Below, piece by piece: positions 48,247 through 58,817 of a DNA stretch of 64,000 bases. Origin of the DNA: Chondrus crispus (lineage: Eukaryota > Rhodophyta > Florideophyceae > Gigartinales > Gigartinaceae); contig NW_005179131.1 in the NCBI RefSeq assembly GCF_000350225.1, positions 378,781-442,780 of the forward strand. The letters run 5' to 3'. The first letter of the stretch is position 1; every line of letters begins with the position of its first letter. The notes beneath the pieces are model-generated. The model made no database searches and was not told the origin of the DNA. It was given only the letters and a program-made list of their open reading frames with translations. A program made the position numbers and the translations under genes.

Positions 48247-49035
48247 TCACCGACGTCGAGCACGGCGAGACAACCCACGTAAGATCCGACTTCGCCCGTC
48301 GACAGACACGGATGTTTCACTCAGCAGATCGTCCACGTCTCTGTGAGAATCGACCAGAAAAGTCTTTTGCCCCGACCGCAAAGAACGTTTCTCTACTGAA
48401 GGGTGCTGGTGCTCGATAACACCAATTGAGTTCCTCACTGCGCACAAGTCGACAATCGTGGCATCTCGAAATATTCTCTCCACGTTTCTTTGATCGTGGT
48501 AGACCTGTCCGGACTCGTTCAAATGCAGATCAAGGGCCCAGTCGGCAAGCGTCAGAGTTCTCGACAGAGTGGCTCCTCGAACGAGGAAATGATATTGGCT
48601 GATCTTGAGGACCCTCCCATACCATAGGTCCAAGTGTTCAATCGACGGAGCGGGAGCCCTATAGTCATGTGCGTAGTGAAACTCCACTGCGACGTAAACG
48701 ATGCCTCTCGAGCGATTTCCCTTCTTGCGGTCTGACAGTTTCGCAGAAAGTACCTCCACAACACCTTCAGACTCAACTTTCGCACCGCCATAGCACACCA
48801 ACGTCCCACAACGCATTGATTCAATAGCCTCTGCTGAACTCAAACTCTCTGCCACCTTGATGTAGTCAAACAGGAGCTGCCTCAATCGGAGCGCTCCGCT
48901 CTCCCGGGATGAGAGTTGATCCAACTTTCTCGGCCTGATCAAAGATAAATCATTGCTGTCGTCAACATCTTCTGCAGAAAGATCCTCCGTAACTCCTCCA
49001 CAATCCTCTCCATCGTAATCTGCATCGGTAGCCAC
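48247..49035 (-). CDS. Open frame downstream of TNP2 transposase, unrecognised
   Basis: About 262 codons open without an ATG at the start (the first codon is GTG), beginning a few bases after the TNP2-frame stop at about 49041. The N-terminal part is acidic (DADYDGEDCGGVTEDLSAED). The middle reads as a globular fold (HLDLWYGRVLKISQYHFLV) and the C-terminus is basic. Its position suits a C-terminal transposase segment in another frame or a second transposon gene. No family is confirmed. Confidence 0.45.
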   Translation of the reverse strand: MATDADYDGEDCGGVTEDLSAEDVDDSNDLSLIRPRKLDQLSSRESGALRLRQLLFDYIKVAESLSSAEAIESMRCGTLVCYGGAKVESEGVVEVLSAKLSDRKKGNRSRGIVYVAVEFHYAHDYRAPAPSIEHLDLWYGRVLKISQYHFLVRGATLSRTLTLADWALDLHLNESGQVYHDQRNVERIFRDATIVDLCAVRNSIGVIEHQHPSVEKRSLRSGQKTFLVDSHRDVDDLLSETSVSVDGRSRILRGLSRRARRR

Positions 49036-49230
49036 GGTTAAAAATATTTATCATAGAACAGCATGTAGCCCTCTAGTAGCTTTGCTGCCTCAGACATGGC
49101 TTCCGCAGCCTTCGTGCGAGCATTCATGCGCTTCTTAGTAAATCCAATGAAACGCTCCACCCAGAACTGGGAGTAGTTTACGGGCGGGTTCAGCGTTCAA
49201 CATTCTCTCGGATATGTCAGAGGAGGTGCA

Positions 49231-49829
49231 TGTGGTATAACCCCAAACGGAAATTCGGAAATTAGATTAGGATTAGATCAGCGACAGTAAGGCACGAGCC
49301 TTACAGCTACGCGCGCACACACGTGTCCTCCACGTGTACGGGACGCGTACTACACGTGGACTGTCAGCCCCGACGGCTGAATGCGTTACAGTGTCGATCG
49401 ACCGGCACTACTGTAGAGTTATGATAGACTACAATGTACATTAAATATGAGCGGACCGCCGGCGGTGGAGGACGACAAGCACGGACTTGTCAAGAATCCT
49501 CCATCTTGGTCCGCCCGCTTACTTTTAGGTACTTCCGTCCGTTTTACCTAGGAATCGCACCGCGCGCGGGTTGACGACGCGCGTAGCACGCCAACCAGCC
49601 GGCTCCGCCTCCGCCCGTCGGTACTGGATCGTCACCCAGTACCGCTCCGGGGCGTCGAGGCGTAGAACCGCTCGCGCGTGCGCGAGTCCTCCCCGATCCC
49701 GCTCTACCACCGCTACCTCGAGCCCGTGCTCGGTACCGTGGGTGGGCCGTGCTTCTATCTTCCCGCCGATCGGGGTCTTTCCGAACTGTCAGTACTCACC
49801 CCCTCGTCGTTGAGGGTGATTATACTACA
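49231..49829 (+). mobile_element. Solo LTR of the chromovirus family inside the CACTA transposase (fossil)
   Basis: A 599-base, more diverged copy in plus orientation, TGTGGTATAACCCC to ATTATACTACA. It is flanked by GTGCA on the left and TTGCA on the right, so four of five bases of the duplication are kept. It is probably older than the other solo copies. Confidence 0.8.
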
Positions 49830-51719
49830 TTGCATTACGAGCTCGCACAAGCCGGCTCTTTACTGCTCATGACGGAAACATTCTCGCTCATGGAACTGGA
49901 AAAACTCCACTGCACATCTGCCCATTCTCGCGATGTCGCCATCAGAAAGGGAGCTCGTGGCCACAGGTCCACCAAAGCATTGAATATGGACAGACCGTGT
50001 AAAATTCTTCTGGGCAAGTGCCCGTCTAGCACCACGAGCCAGTAGCTCAAGACAAATTGCTTGAGCTCTGTGGCCTTCCAAGAGCTATAGAGAGAAGTCA
50101 CTGGTGGGGCTGGGCCGAACCCCGCTTGGAATGTTCCACCCCCTATCCGTCCCATTTCGGCATCGATCATCTCTCAGCCTTCCCTTGAAATGACGTAGCT
50201 CTCCTCCCTGAATTTGGTGATCCTCTTGAGGTGATCATTGTCACCTTTGAAGATACTCATCATGGGCCTCGCCACGTTCATGCCAAGGTGCATGGTGTCG
50301 ATCGGAATGGAATGAAACGAAATCATTGTCGGAAGATCAAATAGTTGCGTTTTACTAGTTACACCTGTTGCAGTAGAGAGCTCGTTTCGTTGTTCTTGCT
50401 TCACGGTCTTGTCGGAGAGCATGTCTTGAACGCGGCGCGAGTCCTGCGGAAACCTGAGAGGCAGACTCCAAGGGCAATAGAAACGCTTGATCCTAAATCT
50501 TCCCCTCTCTTCGCGCAGCCGAATGGCGGACGGGTAATAATAGCGCTTCGAGCTACGCAAATATAATGCATCAAAGTCGCAAAAATGACAGCCACGCTTT
50601 CCGCTTGGTCCCACGGTTCCTGCTGTTTTTTCTAAGCCTTGTTGATCAAAGGTCATCCACAGTACATGCCTCCGAACGTTTCGTTCGACGCCGTCATGAA
50701 ACATCAACGTGGTGCCACCGTTCGCGTTGATATTAGCGATCTGATCTGTCGGCGGAGCGAAGAAAGTATCGATTCGCTTCGGCTGCTTGGTGCCTCTCAC
50801 GAACGATAAAGGGATAACGTTTTTCATGAGAGAGCGGCAGGTCGGTGGGAGGTTGAGGTTGAGGGCAGCTATGGGCCAGGCTTCATTGCTCTGATTTTCG
50901 AAAACCGTAAAACCGTCGCTTGAGGGAGCTATGAAAATTTCAAAGGCGCAGGACTTCTAACCACCTTTGGCATCAACTATGTCCTTGTAAATGCTTCCGT
51001 CGAATTAGTACCATGACCAAGCTTCCGTCCCACCTGATTGCTTCATATACTCTTGACTGTTCAGGACGCATTTCTCGTGCCTATACTTGAAAAGGAGCTG
51101 TGCGCTTGGTGCGGATCCCACCCATGCGCAAAGTGGGGCAGCAGAGGAATGTACTCCATGAAATCTAACTCCGGGTCTGTCCCATTCTTGACACATTCAT
51201 CGCAAACAACACTACTCAGATACATTTTCTGTTGTGTCATGTCGGAGTTCGTGCCGTGTAATCTAGGAATCCATAGCAGCATGTGATTTTTGCCGCGCAT
51301 AATCCGCTGCGTTCCAAGACTTGCGTACTTGATGATGTTGGTGTGCACATTTTTCCATGTCTTGTACGGTGCAGACAAATTTCGGAGCACTTGGCGCATT
51401 AGCACCCGCTGTGGAGTAAAGTACAGAGCAAGCTTCACCCAAGCCTTGTTCTTCTCCGCCCAGGAAAAGAATCGTTCTCGCTGAATTGATCGGAATGATG
51501 GTATCCCCTCACGGGGAAAGCTCTCTTCATCCGAAACCTCCCCCTCAAACATCACAAGGGGCGAGCTGTGGGCGCCTTCATCGTCCTCTCGGACTTCTGC
51601 ATGCAACTTTCGCGCCTTCAGATCTCCACTTTCGCCATGCGGTTCTTCACCTGCATGCAGGTGTCGTGCTGCTTGATGAGATCCAAGTGCGGCGCGATTT
51701 CGTGTGGCTGGTGGGACTG

Positions 51720-51819
51720 NNNNNNNNNNNNNNNNNNNNNNNNNNNNNNNNNNNNNNNNNNNNNNNNNNNNNNNNNNNNNNNNNNNNNNNNNNNNNNNNN
51801 NNNNNNNNNNNNNNNNNNN
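51720..51819. other. Assembly gap (100 N)
   Basis: Exactly 100 unknown bases, a usual placeholder length. The flanks are inverted copies of each other: GTGTGGCTGGTGGGACTG at 51702-51719 and its complement at 51822-51839. Confidence 0.99.
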
Positions 51820-52048
51820 CCCAGTCCCACCAGCCACACCATGGTCCAGCCGGATTCTCGACCAAGGCCTCCCTCGATGCTGATGATGCCAAACCCCTTC
51901 CGTCAAATGCGTGCCCCAACAGCTGGCGATCGCCGTCCGCTTGACCTGGACTTTTTTCACTCCTCGACGAAACCCCCATTTCCAATCCATCAGTATTCAT
52001 ATTTCTGTGAACGTATATTTCGTGTTGCTCGAACAGATCACCGTCATC

Positions 52049-52477
52049 CTAGTTTAAAACATCCCATTCAGATTGAATTCCTCCAGTGTCTTCAACATGT
52101 TTTGCGCTTCTAAATGACAGGTCGCTTTCTTCATCTTTCGGTTCAATTGACGCAATCATTGCACGTCTGCAAAATTGATCTCCAAGCTCATGGCTGTATT
52201 GTGTCCCTACAGGAAGAGTCACACCTCCTCTCTCTACGTGAATTGCATTCGTGGCACGGCGGTGATTGAGCATCGTTGAATAGGCTACTGGCTTGCCCAG
52301 TGTGAATCGGCAGTTGTATTCTTGTATACATATGTACCGCTTCATGGTGACGATGTCGTGCAGGCGGGGAACAATGTCTCGGTGGCTTGAAGGGTTAGAT
52401 GGAAAGAGATTGGTAGCAAGAAGAAATTGGAATGGAGGCTGAGTTGTTAGTTTTGCGGCCACAATAATACAACCCAT
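52049..52477 (-). CDS. Unrecognised open frame right of the TNP2 region
   Basis: About 142 codons with mixed, protein-like composition (SHELGDQFCRRAMIASIEPK). It may belong to the CACTA element or to older DNA. No domain is recognised, and no ATG is well supported as a start. Confidence 0.25.
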   Translation of the reverse strand: MGCIIVAAKLTTQPPFQFLLATNLFPSNPSSHRDIVPRLHDIVTMKRYICIQEYNCRFTLGKPVAYSTMLNHRRATNAIHVERGGVTLPVGTQYSHELGDQFCRRAMIASIEPKDEESDLSFRSAKHVEDTGGIQSEWDVLN

Positions 52478-52858
52478 TTGCCCAACTCTCGCGTTCTATG
52501 TGCCAAAACGAAGACTTTCCTTTCGAGGGGTTTCATCTTTTTCGCTTGACTTACGACTGCAACATGGTCTATATTGTACACGCAAATGTCGCCAATCATT
52601 GCAAGCGATAGATCGGCCGACGTCACCGTCTCGTTGTACCACCTCTACTTTTGCATAATTCATCCTTCTTTCGGCCATGAAACTGCCTGGTATTCCTAGA
52701 CCTATGCGCGCAGGACAATTGAAAAATGGAGGCCCGCGGAGTAGAGACGTGAACAAGTATGTTAATTTTACTTGATTCATGGCACAGCGCGTTTTGGAGA
52801 GTAACTTGATTAACGGCGGTGACACCGCTATGCAGTACCATAATTACCTGACAATTGA

Positions 52859-53125
52859 CTCTCCGATGAGCAAGGAGACCGCGCCGCGAAGAAGATCATT
52901 GGGGACAGGCTTGAAGTTCTGCTGGCGTACAACGATTCGAATGGTGCAGCGAAGTCGCATTACGGCTTTCACTCCTATGCTGAAGTGCCGACTTCGCAGT
53001 CGGGGTACGTTCCATCTGACGAACGCGTCGGCACGTATAATTTAACAGCGCTGTCACATGGGCGAACGCGCGCATCTGGTCCGCGGAAAGAAAAGGACAC
53101 ACAAAAAGGAAAGCGTGCGCGTTAG
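52859..53125 (+). CDS. Open exon-like fragment, unrecognised
   Basis: About 88 codons open from a TGA at 52856-52858 to a TAG at 53123-53125, with no ATG. The translation has even composition (RLEVLLAYNDSNGAAKSHYG) and a basic tail (RKEKDTQKGKRAR) like a nuclear localisation signal. It ends where the truncated LTR begins. It could be the last piece of a gene cut by retroelement insertion. Confidence 0.3.
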   Translation, partial: LSDEQGDRAAKKIIGDRLEVLLAYNDSNGAAKSHYGFHSYAEVPTSQSGYVPSDERVGTYNLTALSHGRTRASGPRKEKDTQKGKRAR

Positions 53126-53714
53126 GAGGAACACGGGGCCGGTAGCGGTGGTAGAGCGGGTCGGGTCGCCAACGCGTTAATGTACGCGGTAGAGCGGATC
53201 GACGCCTCGACGCCCCGGCGCGGTACTGGGTGACGTTCCAGTAACGACGGGCGGAGGCGGATCCTAGCTCCCACACACATGCTCGCGCCCGCTAACCGTG
53301 TCCTTCCTCCCTAAAACGCGAACAGAAAGGAAGTACGCGTGTTAGAGTAAGCGTCCAGGTTAGCCAACGGTGAGGTTCTGGCCAAGCCCGTGCTTGCCTC
53401 CCCTCCGCCGTCGGCTCCCTGTATATTTAATATAAAAGTAGTCGCGTCTTCCATACGGGAATACTGTACAATCCTTACTGTACCGGAGTGCGCTACAGTG
53501 CTGAGCTACTATTGTCAGCTACTGTAGCGCGGTCAGCCATCCAGGCTGACAGTACACGTGCATGTACTCGCTAACAGTACACGTGGTTACGCGTGTGCAC
53601 GCGCATCCCTACACGTGTGGTACACACGTGCGCGTGCGCTGCCGTGCTGTAGAGCTCGGGCTCAACAGTAGTTGATCTAATCTAAATCTAGTTCTGATTC
53701 GCAATTATGCTACA
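53126..53714 (-). repeat. Truncated LTR copy, left end lost
   Basis: Recognisable from about 53126 (ACACGGGGCCGGTAGCG) to the terminus AATTATGCTACA at 53714. It shares the GATCGACGCCTCGACGCCCC block (about 53198-53217) and TATTTAATATA motifs of the family. The outer ~100 bases of the left end are missing or too diverged to see. Confidence 0.75.
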
Positions 53715-53834
53715 CCCCGGGGGTGGGACTTAGACACGTGGGCATACCGTGAGGAGGCCGACCGTGGTTCTGTTGCCAATTTGCGGCATATTGTGGGATG
53801 ACTCCACGAAAGGGAGGAGGAACCATCCGTGTGG

Positions 53835-55019
53835 ATGATGGCGTGGGACGCACCGTTGTTGCCGGCAGGGTATGCCGTCGAATTGGAGAGGCGGAAGAAC
53901 CCCGCCATGCATGGGAAACTCAAGTTTGAGTGTCGTATGCGGAACTGCATGGGGGTTTTCATCACCTACGTGTGGGTAGAGGTAACCTCGTTCGAGCGAG
54001 TGACGTTGCGCAGTCGGTATCCAGATCTACCGACGTGGTTTGACCAGTATGAAGTCCCGGCGGACTTCATTGTAGAGCTTCCACCATACCTAGTGTACTA
54101 CAGTGTAGCCATGATGGAAGATCCTCAATCACCCAAGTGCATGGTGTTTCTGAGTGAATGGCTTGCTATCATTTCGAAACGCTTCATCTGGTCCACGTAT
54201 GATGGTCGCTTATATGTGCTTCCGACAGCCGTTGTGGAGTGTCTGCGGTGTCTCGATTTGACGAGGGTGTTGGGGACTGTCTTTCTGCAGGGTCGACTTC
54301 ATGCGCTGCTTGATCTCCATGACAGCGTTGACTGGGCTCGGGTTCCGTATAGTCAAGGGCGTCACTTCGACAATCCCCGAATGAGGAATCACTCCCCCGG
54401 GCGGCGGTTTGATGCCGTTACGCCGCTCACGGGGAACTGGGTGCGCATTGAAGCCGGAACGTCGAACGTCACCCAGTCCGACCTGCTGTTGGGCCGACCG
54501 GAGACCACCTTCGGGGTTGGTGGAGAAAAGGCACGCGGACGACTGCGTGAGGAAGTAGCCGAGGGCGATCCCGGCCACTGCGCGCCTGAACCCGCCCGCG
54601 TGAGGGCGAGACACGGCGAGCGCAGTACAACGACCGATGTCGTGATGGCCGAAGGTGCAGCTGTCGTGCCGCCAGTAGCGCAAGCGGAGGGGACCGGGTG
54701 CGATCCGCTTGAGTTGTCTGACGCCAAGTTGCTCGCGTTACTTCGCAATCCTCTGATGGCGGCGAAAGTGAGACGCCTGGTTGCGGAGGCGGACTCCGTG
54801 GAGGTAACTGAGGTGGCGGGTCGCGCGAGTGTGCCCCCGTCCGAACCTCTTCCGACGGAGGTGCCCCTCCGCCCGGAGACGGGAGAGAAGCCCGACCGAG
54901 GCGTCGTAGCGGGGAAGTCGACTCCCGCAGGAGGGAAAGGGGAGGGAGGGGTGACTCCTGGTGGACCCCGCGAGGTGGGACCGGAGGACGAACTCGAAGG
55001 CTACGAGGAACAGAAGTAG
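53835..55019 (+). CDS. Long antisense open frame in the third chromovirus, unrecognised (fossil element)
   Basis: The ATG at 53835 opens a 394-residue frame on the strand opposite to pol, just inside the 3' LTR. The first ~210 residues look like a folded domain with hydrophobic strands and helices (ADFIVELPPYLVYYSVAMME; KCMVFLSEWLAIISKRF). The rest is Pro/Glu/Gly-rich and disordered, ending in an acidic tail. No family is recognised. A frame this long and of balanced composition is unlikely by chance, so it is probably a captured or element-specific gene. Confidence 0.55.
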   Translation: MMAWDAPLLPAGYAVELERRKNPAMHGKLKFECRMRNCMGVFITYVWVEVTSFERVTLRSRYPDLPTWFDQYEVPADFIVELPPYLVYYSVAMMEDPQSPKCMVFLSEWLAIISKRFIWSTYDGRLYVLPTAVVECLRCLDLTRVLGTVFLQGRLHALLDLHDSVDWARVPYSQGRHFDNPRMRNHSPGRRFDAVTPLTGNWVRIEAGTSNVTQSDLLLGRPETTFGVGGEKARGRLREEVAEGDPGHCAPEPARVRARHGERSTTTDVVMAEGAAVVPPVAQAEGTGCDPLELSDAKLLALLRNPLMAAKVRRLVAEADSVEVTEVAGRASVPPSEPLPTEVPLRPETGEKPDRGVVAGKSTPAGGKGEGGVTPGGPREVGPEDELEGYEEQK

Positions 55020-55139
55020 GCCGAGGTGGGGCGTCGACCAACCGATTGTTCGGCGGTCGCGGCCAGTCGCGCGGGCTGGGTGGGTCGCGCCTCGATACAC
55101 CTCGGGCCTGCGAGTGAGAGTCCTCGGGTCTCGAGTTTC

Positions 55140-56198
55140 TTAGTTGACCAGCGTTGGGTATGCGAGCTGTACACGATCGCCTTGTGGCGTAAAATAGTAA
55201 AAAACCCCGGTCAAACGAGTTTGAGGTCAGTGGTGAACCAGTTCATTCATTGACCTGCTTCGATTATGCGAGCTGTAACCTTGTCGCGTTTGTCGAGGTA
55301 ATAAGTAACATCCTCGGTCAAGCCAGCTTATGATCCTTGATAAGCGAGTTCCTAATTGCCCAACCTCGGATAGGCGAGCTGTACACGCTCGCCTTGTCGA
55401 GTAAAATAGTATAATCCTCGGTCAAAGGAGTTTGAGATCCGTGGTGAACGAGTTTATTCATTGACCAGCTTTGGTTATTAGAGCTGTACCCTTCTCGCGT
55501 TTGTCGAGGTAATAAGTAACATCCTCGTTCAAACGAGTTTGGGATCCGCGGATAACGAGTTCGTTAGTTGACCAGCTTCGATTATGCGAGCTGTACACTT
55601 CTCGCGTTTGTCGTGGTAATACGTAACCTCCTCAGTCAAGCGAGTTTATAATCCTTGATTACCAAGTTCCTAATTGCCCAGCATCGGATAGACGAGCTGT
55701 ACGCTCTCGCGTTTGTCGAGTCAATAAGTAGAAATCCTCGGGCAAGCAAGTTCGAGATCCGCGGTGGTCGAGTTCATTAAGTGGTCACCTTCCGGTTTGC
55801 AAGCTGTACACTTCTCTTGTTGTCGAGTAAAATAGTAAAATCGTCGGTCAACGAGTCTACGATCCGTGGTGAACGAGTTCATTCACTGACCAGCTTTGAT
55901 TATGCGAGCTGTACCCCCTTCTCGCGTTTGTCGAGGTAATAAGTAACATCCTCGTTCAGACGAGTTTGGGATCCGCGGATAACGAGTTCGTTAGTTGCCC
56001 AGGTTCGATTATGCGAGCTGTAACCCTCTCACGTTTGTCGAGGTAATAAGTAACATCCTCGTTCAAACGAGTTTGGGATCTGCGGACAACGAGTTCGTCA
56101 GTTGACCAGCTTCGATTATGCGAGCTGTAACCCTCTCGCGTTTGTCGAGGTAATAAGTAACATCCCCGTTCAAACGAGTTTGGGAACCTCGGTTGATT
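55140..56198. repeat. Tandem array of about ten ~107-base units
   Basis: Units start near 55142, 55249, 55356, 55460, 55566, 55673, 55780, 55886, 55993 and 56100 with GTTGACCAGCTTCGATTATG-like sequence. Each holds several short inverted pairs CTCG...CGAG (for example CTCGTTCAAACGAG and CTCGCGTTTGTCGAG). Three subtypes recur, suggesting amplification in blocks. It lies between the chromodomain end of pol and the antisense frame. Confidence 0.9.
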
Positions 56199-56610
56199 GA
56201 CCGTCCTCGATATGCGAGTTCGAGACCCTCGTTTGTCGAGTAAATTATTTGACCTGCATTGTGCATGCTGACGGTCCTCTCGTCATCGAGCTTATTAGTT
56301 GACCGCTCTCGACATACGAGTAAGAGATTCTCTGTTGACGAGTGTGTGAACGGACAATCCTCGACTTGCGAGTTCGGGAACCTCGGCTGAAGAGTGAATG
56401 GTGTGACCGTCCTCGATATGGGAGTTCAGGATCCTCGTTTGTCAAGTAAATTAATTGGCCCGCATTGTACATGCTGTAGGTCCTCTCGTCACCGAGCTTA
56501 TTAGTTGACTGCTCTCGACAGACGAGTAAGAGGTTCTCGATTGACGAGTGTATGAGCGGCTAATCCTCGACCTGCGAGTTCGGGGTCCTCGTTTCTCGAG
56601 TAACTTACTT
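56199..56610. repeat. Two ~206-base tandem units adjoining the 107-base array
   Basis: Copies start at 56199 and 56405 with GACCGTCCTCGATATG. They use the same CTCG(N4-6)CGAG hairpin element (CTCGATATGCGAG, CTCGTTTGTCGAG, CTCGACATACGAG, CTCGTCATCGAG), so they derive from the same basic motif as the neighbouring array. Confidence 0.85.
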
Positions 56611-56712
56611 GATCAGCATTGGAAATGCTTTGCGAGGCAGTCGGCACCCCATTGCTCGGGGATGAGCGTACCGGGGAGGGGGCGGTAGATCTTCGGAAAG
56701 TAGCGGTCAGTG

Positions 56713-58002
56713 TTATATGCCTACGCTGTCGGGCCGGTCCCACAGGGAACGGGCAGGTATTCGTAAGCGTTTTCGGCGACAGTAACGAACGACCGTGTTA
56801 TAATCCACGTGATGGGCGGGCTCCCAGGTGTCGTCGTCCGTAGAATACCCGTACCAGTGGAGGCGAAATAGGGGGATACCGTCCGTTCCCAGGGAGTAGC
56901 CGGAGAGCAATTCCACGACATACTCGGTGGGTAGGACTCCTGGAGGGGTTGACGGTGGTGACGACGGCTTCCCTGAGGGCGGCAGTTCCGAACCAACGAG
57001 CGGCGGACAAAAGACGTCAGGTTTGAACGTACACTTCGCAGCGAATGACGGCAGGGCTTCGGCGAGTGCTTGTTGCACTGTGGATCTCGTCGGTGAGACT
57101 TCTTGCGTGTCCGAAATCTCCCGCGGGGGGGGGAATCCGCCACCAGGGGGCGTACTCTATTCCAGATATTTCCCGGGGGCCGCTGGTCTTCTTGCTTTCT
57201 GGCCACGTGTCCCCGGGAGTGGCTGCGCGATGATCCGTACGAGCCTTCTCGCTAATGTTTGGGGCACTGTGGGCACGGGGGGGCCCCGGAGTACTTTCCG
57301 TATGACGCGACTCCTTCCCCTGAGGGGTAGTGGTCTCTTCCCTCGTTGAAGAGCCCTTTTCCGCCTCCTGAGGGGGGGCGTAGGCGAGTCGCGATATGAA
57401 CAGCTCCGAAGCGCCCTTCCTTATAGCATCCATCAGACCCGGCGCGAGCGCGGTTGCGAGCGCTGGGGTGAGCGTGGTATCCTCATGATCGACGTCATCA
57501 CGCGGTGGGCCAATGGCTTGTCTTGCGGCATCGTCACCCACTGTCGGTGTTTCCTCGGGCGAAGAGTTAGCCTCATCGTCGCAAGAGTCCGTCGGCATGG
57601 GCGTGGTAACCTCCACATTGCTATGCATTGGTGGAGACTTGACTACTCTGTCAAGAGAGATCCTGTCTTTCAGTCCTGTCCTTCGAAGGACTGTGACGGT
57701 GTGGTCGTCCACCTCCACTACTGGGAACGGACCCTCAGTGCGTGGTGCGAGTTGTTGTTGACCCGATCTTTGTCGGTTTTCTCCTCTGAACGTAGAGCTG
57801 CTTCTCGATTAACGAGGACTTGGTCACCCACCTCATATTCCGGGGTAGGGTTCCGTACCCCCTTGTCAAAATCGCGTTTGTATCGGCTCTGGCCGGTCAG
57901 CAGATTTTTGCTGGTTGTGGCCATCAGGCTGCGTAGCCACGCTAGGAAGCGAAACTTGAATTGCGCCCGTGAGGCGGAAGGATCCAACAACGAGGTTTGT
58001 TG
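56713..58002 (-). CDS. Third chromovirus pol, integrase C-terminus and chromodomain (fossil)
   Basis: Near 57730-57900 a typical gypsy integrase tail is seen (SRYKRDFDKGVRN and YEVGDQVLVNREA), then DDHTVTVLRRTGLKDRISLD near 57650-57710. A linker of about 200 residues, Pro/Thr/Glu-rich, follows. The chromodomain at about 56770-56940 is clear: EYVVELLSGYSL, then FRLHWYGYSTDDDTWEPAHH. The long linker is unlike the other two elements. Confidence 0.75.
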
Positions 58003-58158
58003 TGTAGCATAAACACCCCCGGCGATAGGGGTGTATGCACAGTTCGACCCAGATCCTTGTCGATCGAGGTAACGGGGGTGAAGCGGGACACCAGCTAACG
58101 GCACCGGGCAGCGGACGTGGGTGGCGTGGTAAAACGGAAACGGGGAGGACGCCGGTAC
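58003..58158 (-). repeat. LTR fragment, about 156 bases
   Basis: Begins TGTAGCATAAACACC and matches the first ~156 bases of the next LTR, then stops where that LTR starts. It inserted into the third chromovirus pol. The rest of this copy is absent. Confidence 0.8.
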
Positions 58159-58817
58159 TGTAGCATAAACACCCCCACCGGAGAGGGGTGTATGCACAGC
58201 TCGACGTAGACCCCGTCCGAACGGGAAGACGGGGGTGAAGCGGGACACCAGCTAACGGCACCGGGCAGCGGGCCCGGGTAGCGTGGTAGAGCGGGAACGG
58301 GGAGGACGCCGGTACGCGCGAGCGGTTCGACGCCTCGACGCCCCGGCGCGGTACTGGGTGACGATCCAGTACCGACGGGCGGAGGCGGAGCCGGCTCGTG
58401 GGCGTACCGCGCGCGTCCTCAACCCGCGCTCGGTGCCGTTCTAAGGTAGTTAGCGAGCGCTACCTTAGAATAAGCGGGAAGTCGGACCTTGACGGTCGGT
58501 GGGTGACAAGTCCCTGCTTGTCCTCCTCCACCGCCGCCGGTCCGCTTCATATTTAATATACAAAACAACCTATCATAATAGTACAGTACCGATGTACTGT
58601 AGCGGTCGGTCGGCACTGTAATACTGTCAGCCATCGGGGCTGACAGTACACGGGTGTGTGCGCTCTTCGGTCCCGCGCGTACACGTGTACACGTGCGCCC
58701 CCTGTACTCGGGGGTACACGTGGTGGTACTGTAGAGCATCGAGCCCTACAGTAACCGATCCGATTCTGAGTTGATCTAATCTAAAATAAAGCCCCCAGGG
58801 GGGGGGTTTATACCACA
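58159..58817 (-). repeat. LTR copy of the chromovirus family
   Basis: A 659-base LTR from TGTAGCATAAACACC to TTTATACCACA. It is followed by CATAC on the right but preceded by GGTAC on the left, so the two flanks do not form a duplication. Its first 86 bases are identical to the LTR start at 63915-64000. Confidence 0.85.

Larger units (their letters stand above)
49041..51990 (-). pseudogene. TNP2-type CACTA transposase, interrupted
   Basis: Diagnostic stretches read right to left: WIPRLHGTNSDMTQQKM near 51250; CHFCDFDALYLRSSKRYYYP near 50560; FHSIPIDTMHLGMNVARP near 50280; WKATELKQFVLSYW near 50060; and QFWVERFIGFTKKRMN near 49135. These match the order of TNP2 proteins, with the DTMHLGMN box typical of the family. 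An in-frame TGA lies near 50176, and other parts change frame. The solo LTR at 49231-49829 splits the C-terminal part, and the gap at 51720 falls in the N-terminal part. Confidence 0.7.
48247..52830 (-). mobile_element. CACTA (En/Spm, TNP2-type) DNA transposon remnant
   Basis: A minus-strand transposase of the TNP2 (Transposase_21) family can be followed from about 51990 to 49041. Other minus-strand frames lie on both sides (48247-49035, 52049-52477, 52496-52825). The body is interrupted by a solo LTR (49231-49829) and a sequencing gap. Terminal CACTA repeats were not found, so the limits are approximate. Stops and frame changes make it a non-functional copy. Confidence 0.6.
53126..58002 (-). 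mobile_element. Third chromovirus fragment (fossil)
   Basis: Minus-strand order from high to low coordinate: integrase C-terminal part (57720-58000), linker, chromodomain (about 56770-56940), a tandem hairpin array (55140-56610), a plus-strand open frame (53835-55019), then a 3' LTR truncated on its left (about 53126-53714). The right side is cut by another LTR at 58003, and gag and most of pol are missing from the window. The LTR belongs to the same family as the other two elements, but the pol is clearly different. It is old and broken. Confidence 0.7.

Noticed and set aside
55140-56610. Possible CRISPR array
   Set aside because: Units are degenerate 107- and 206-base tandem repeats with no constant short repeat and unique spacers, in clearly eukaryotic DNA.
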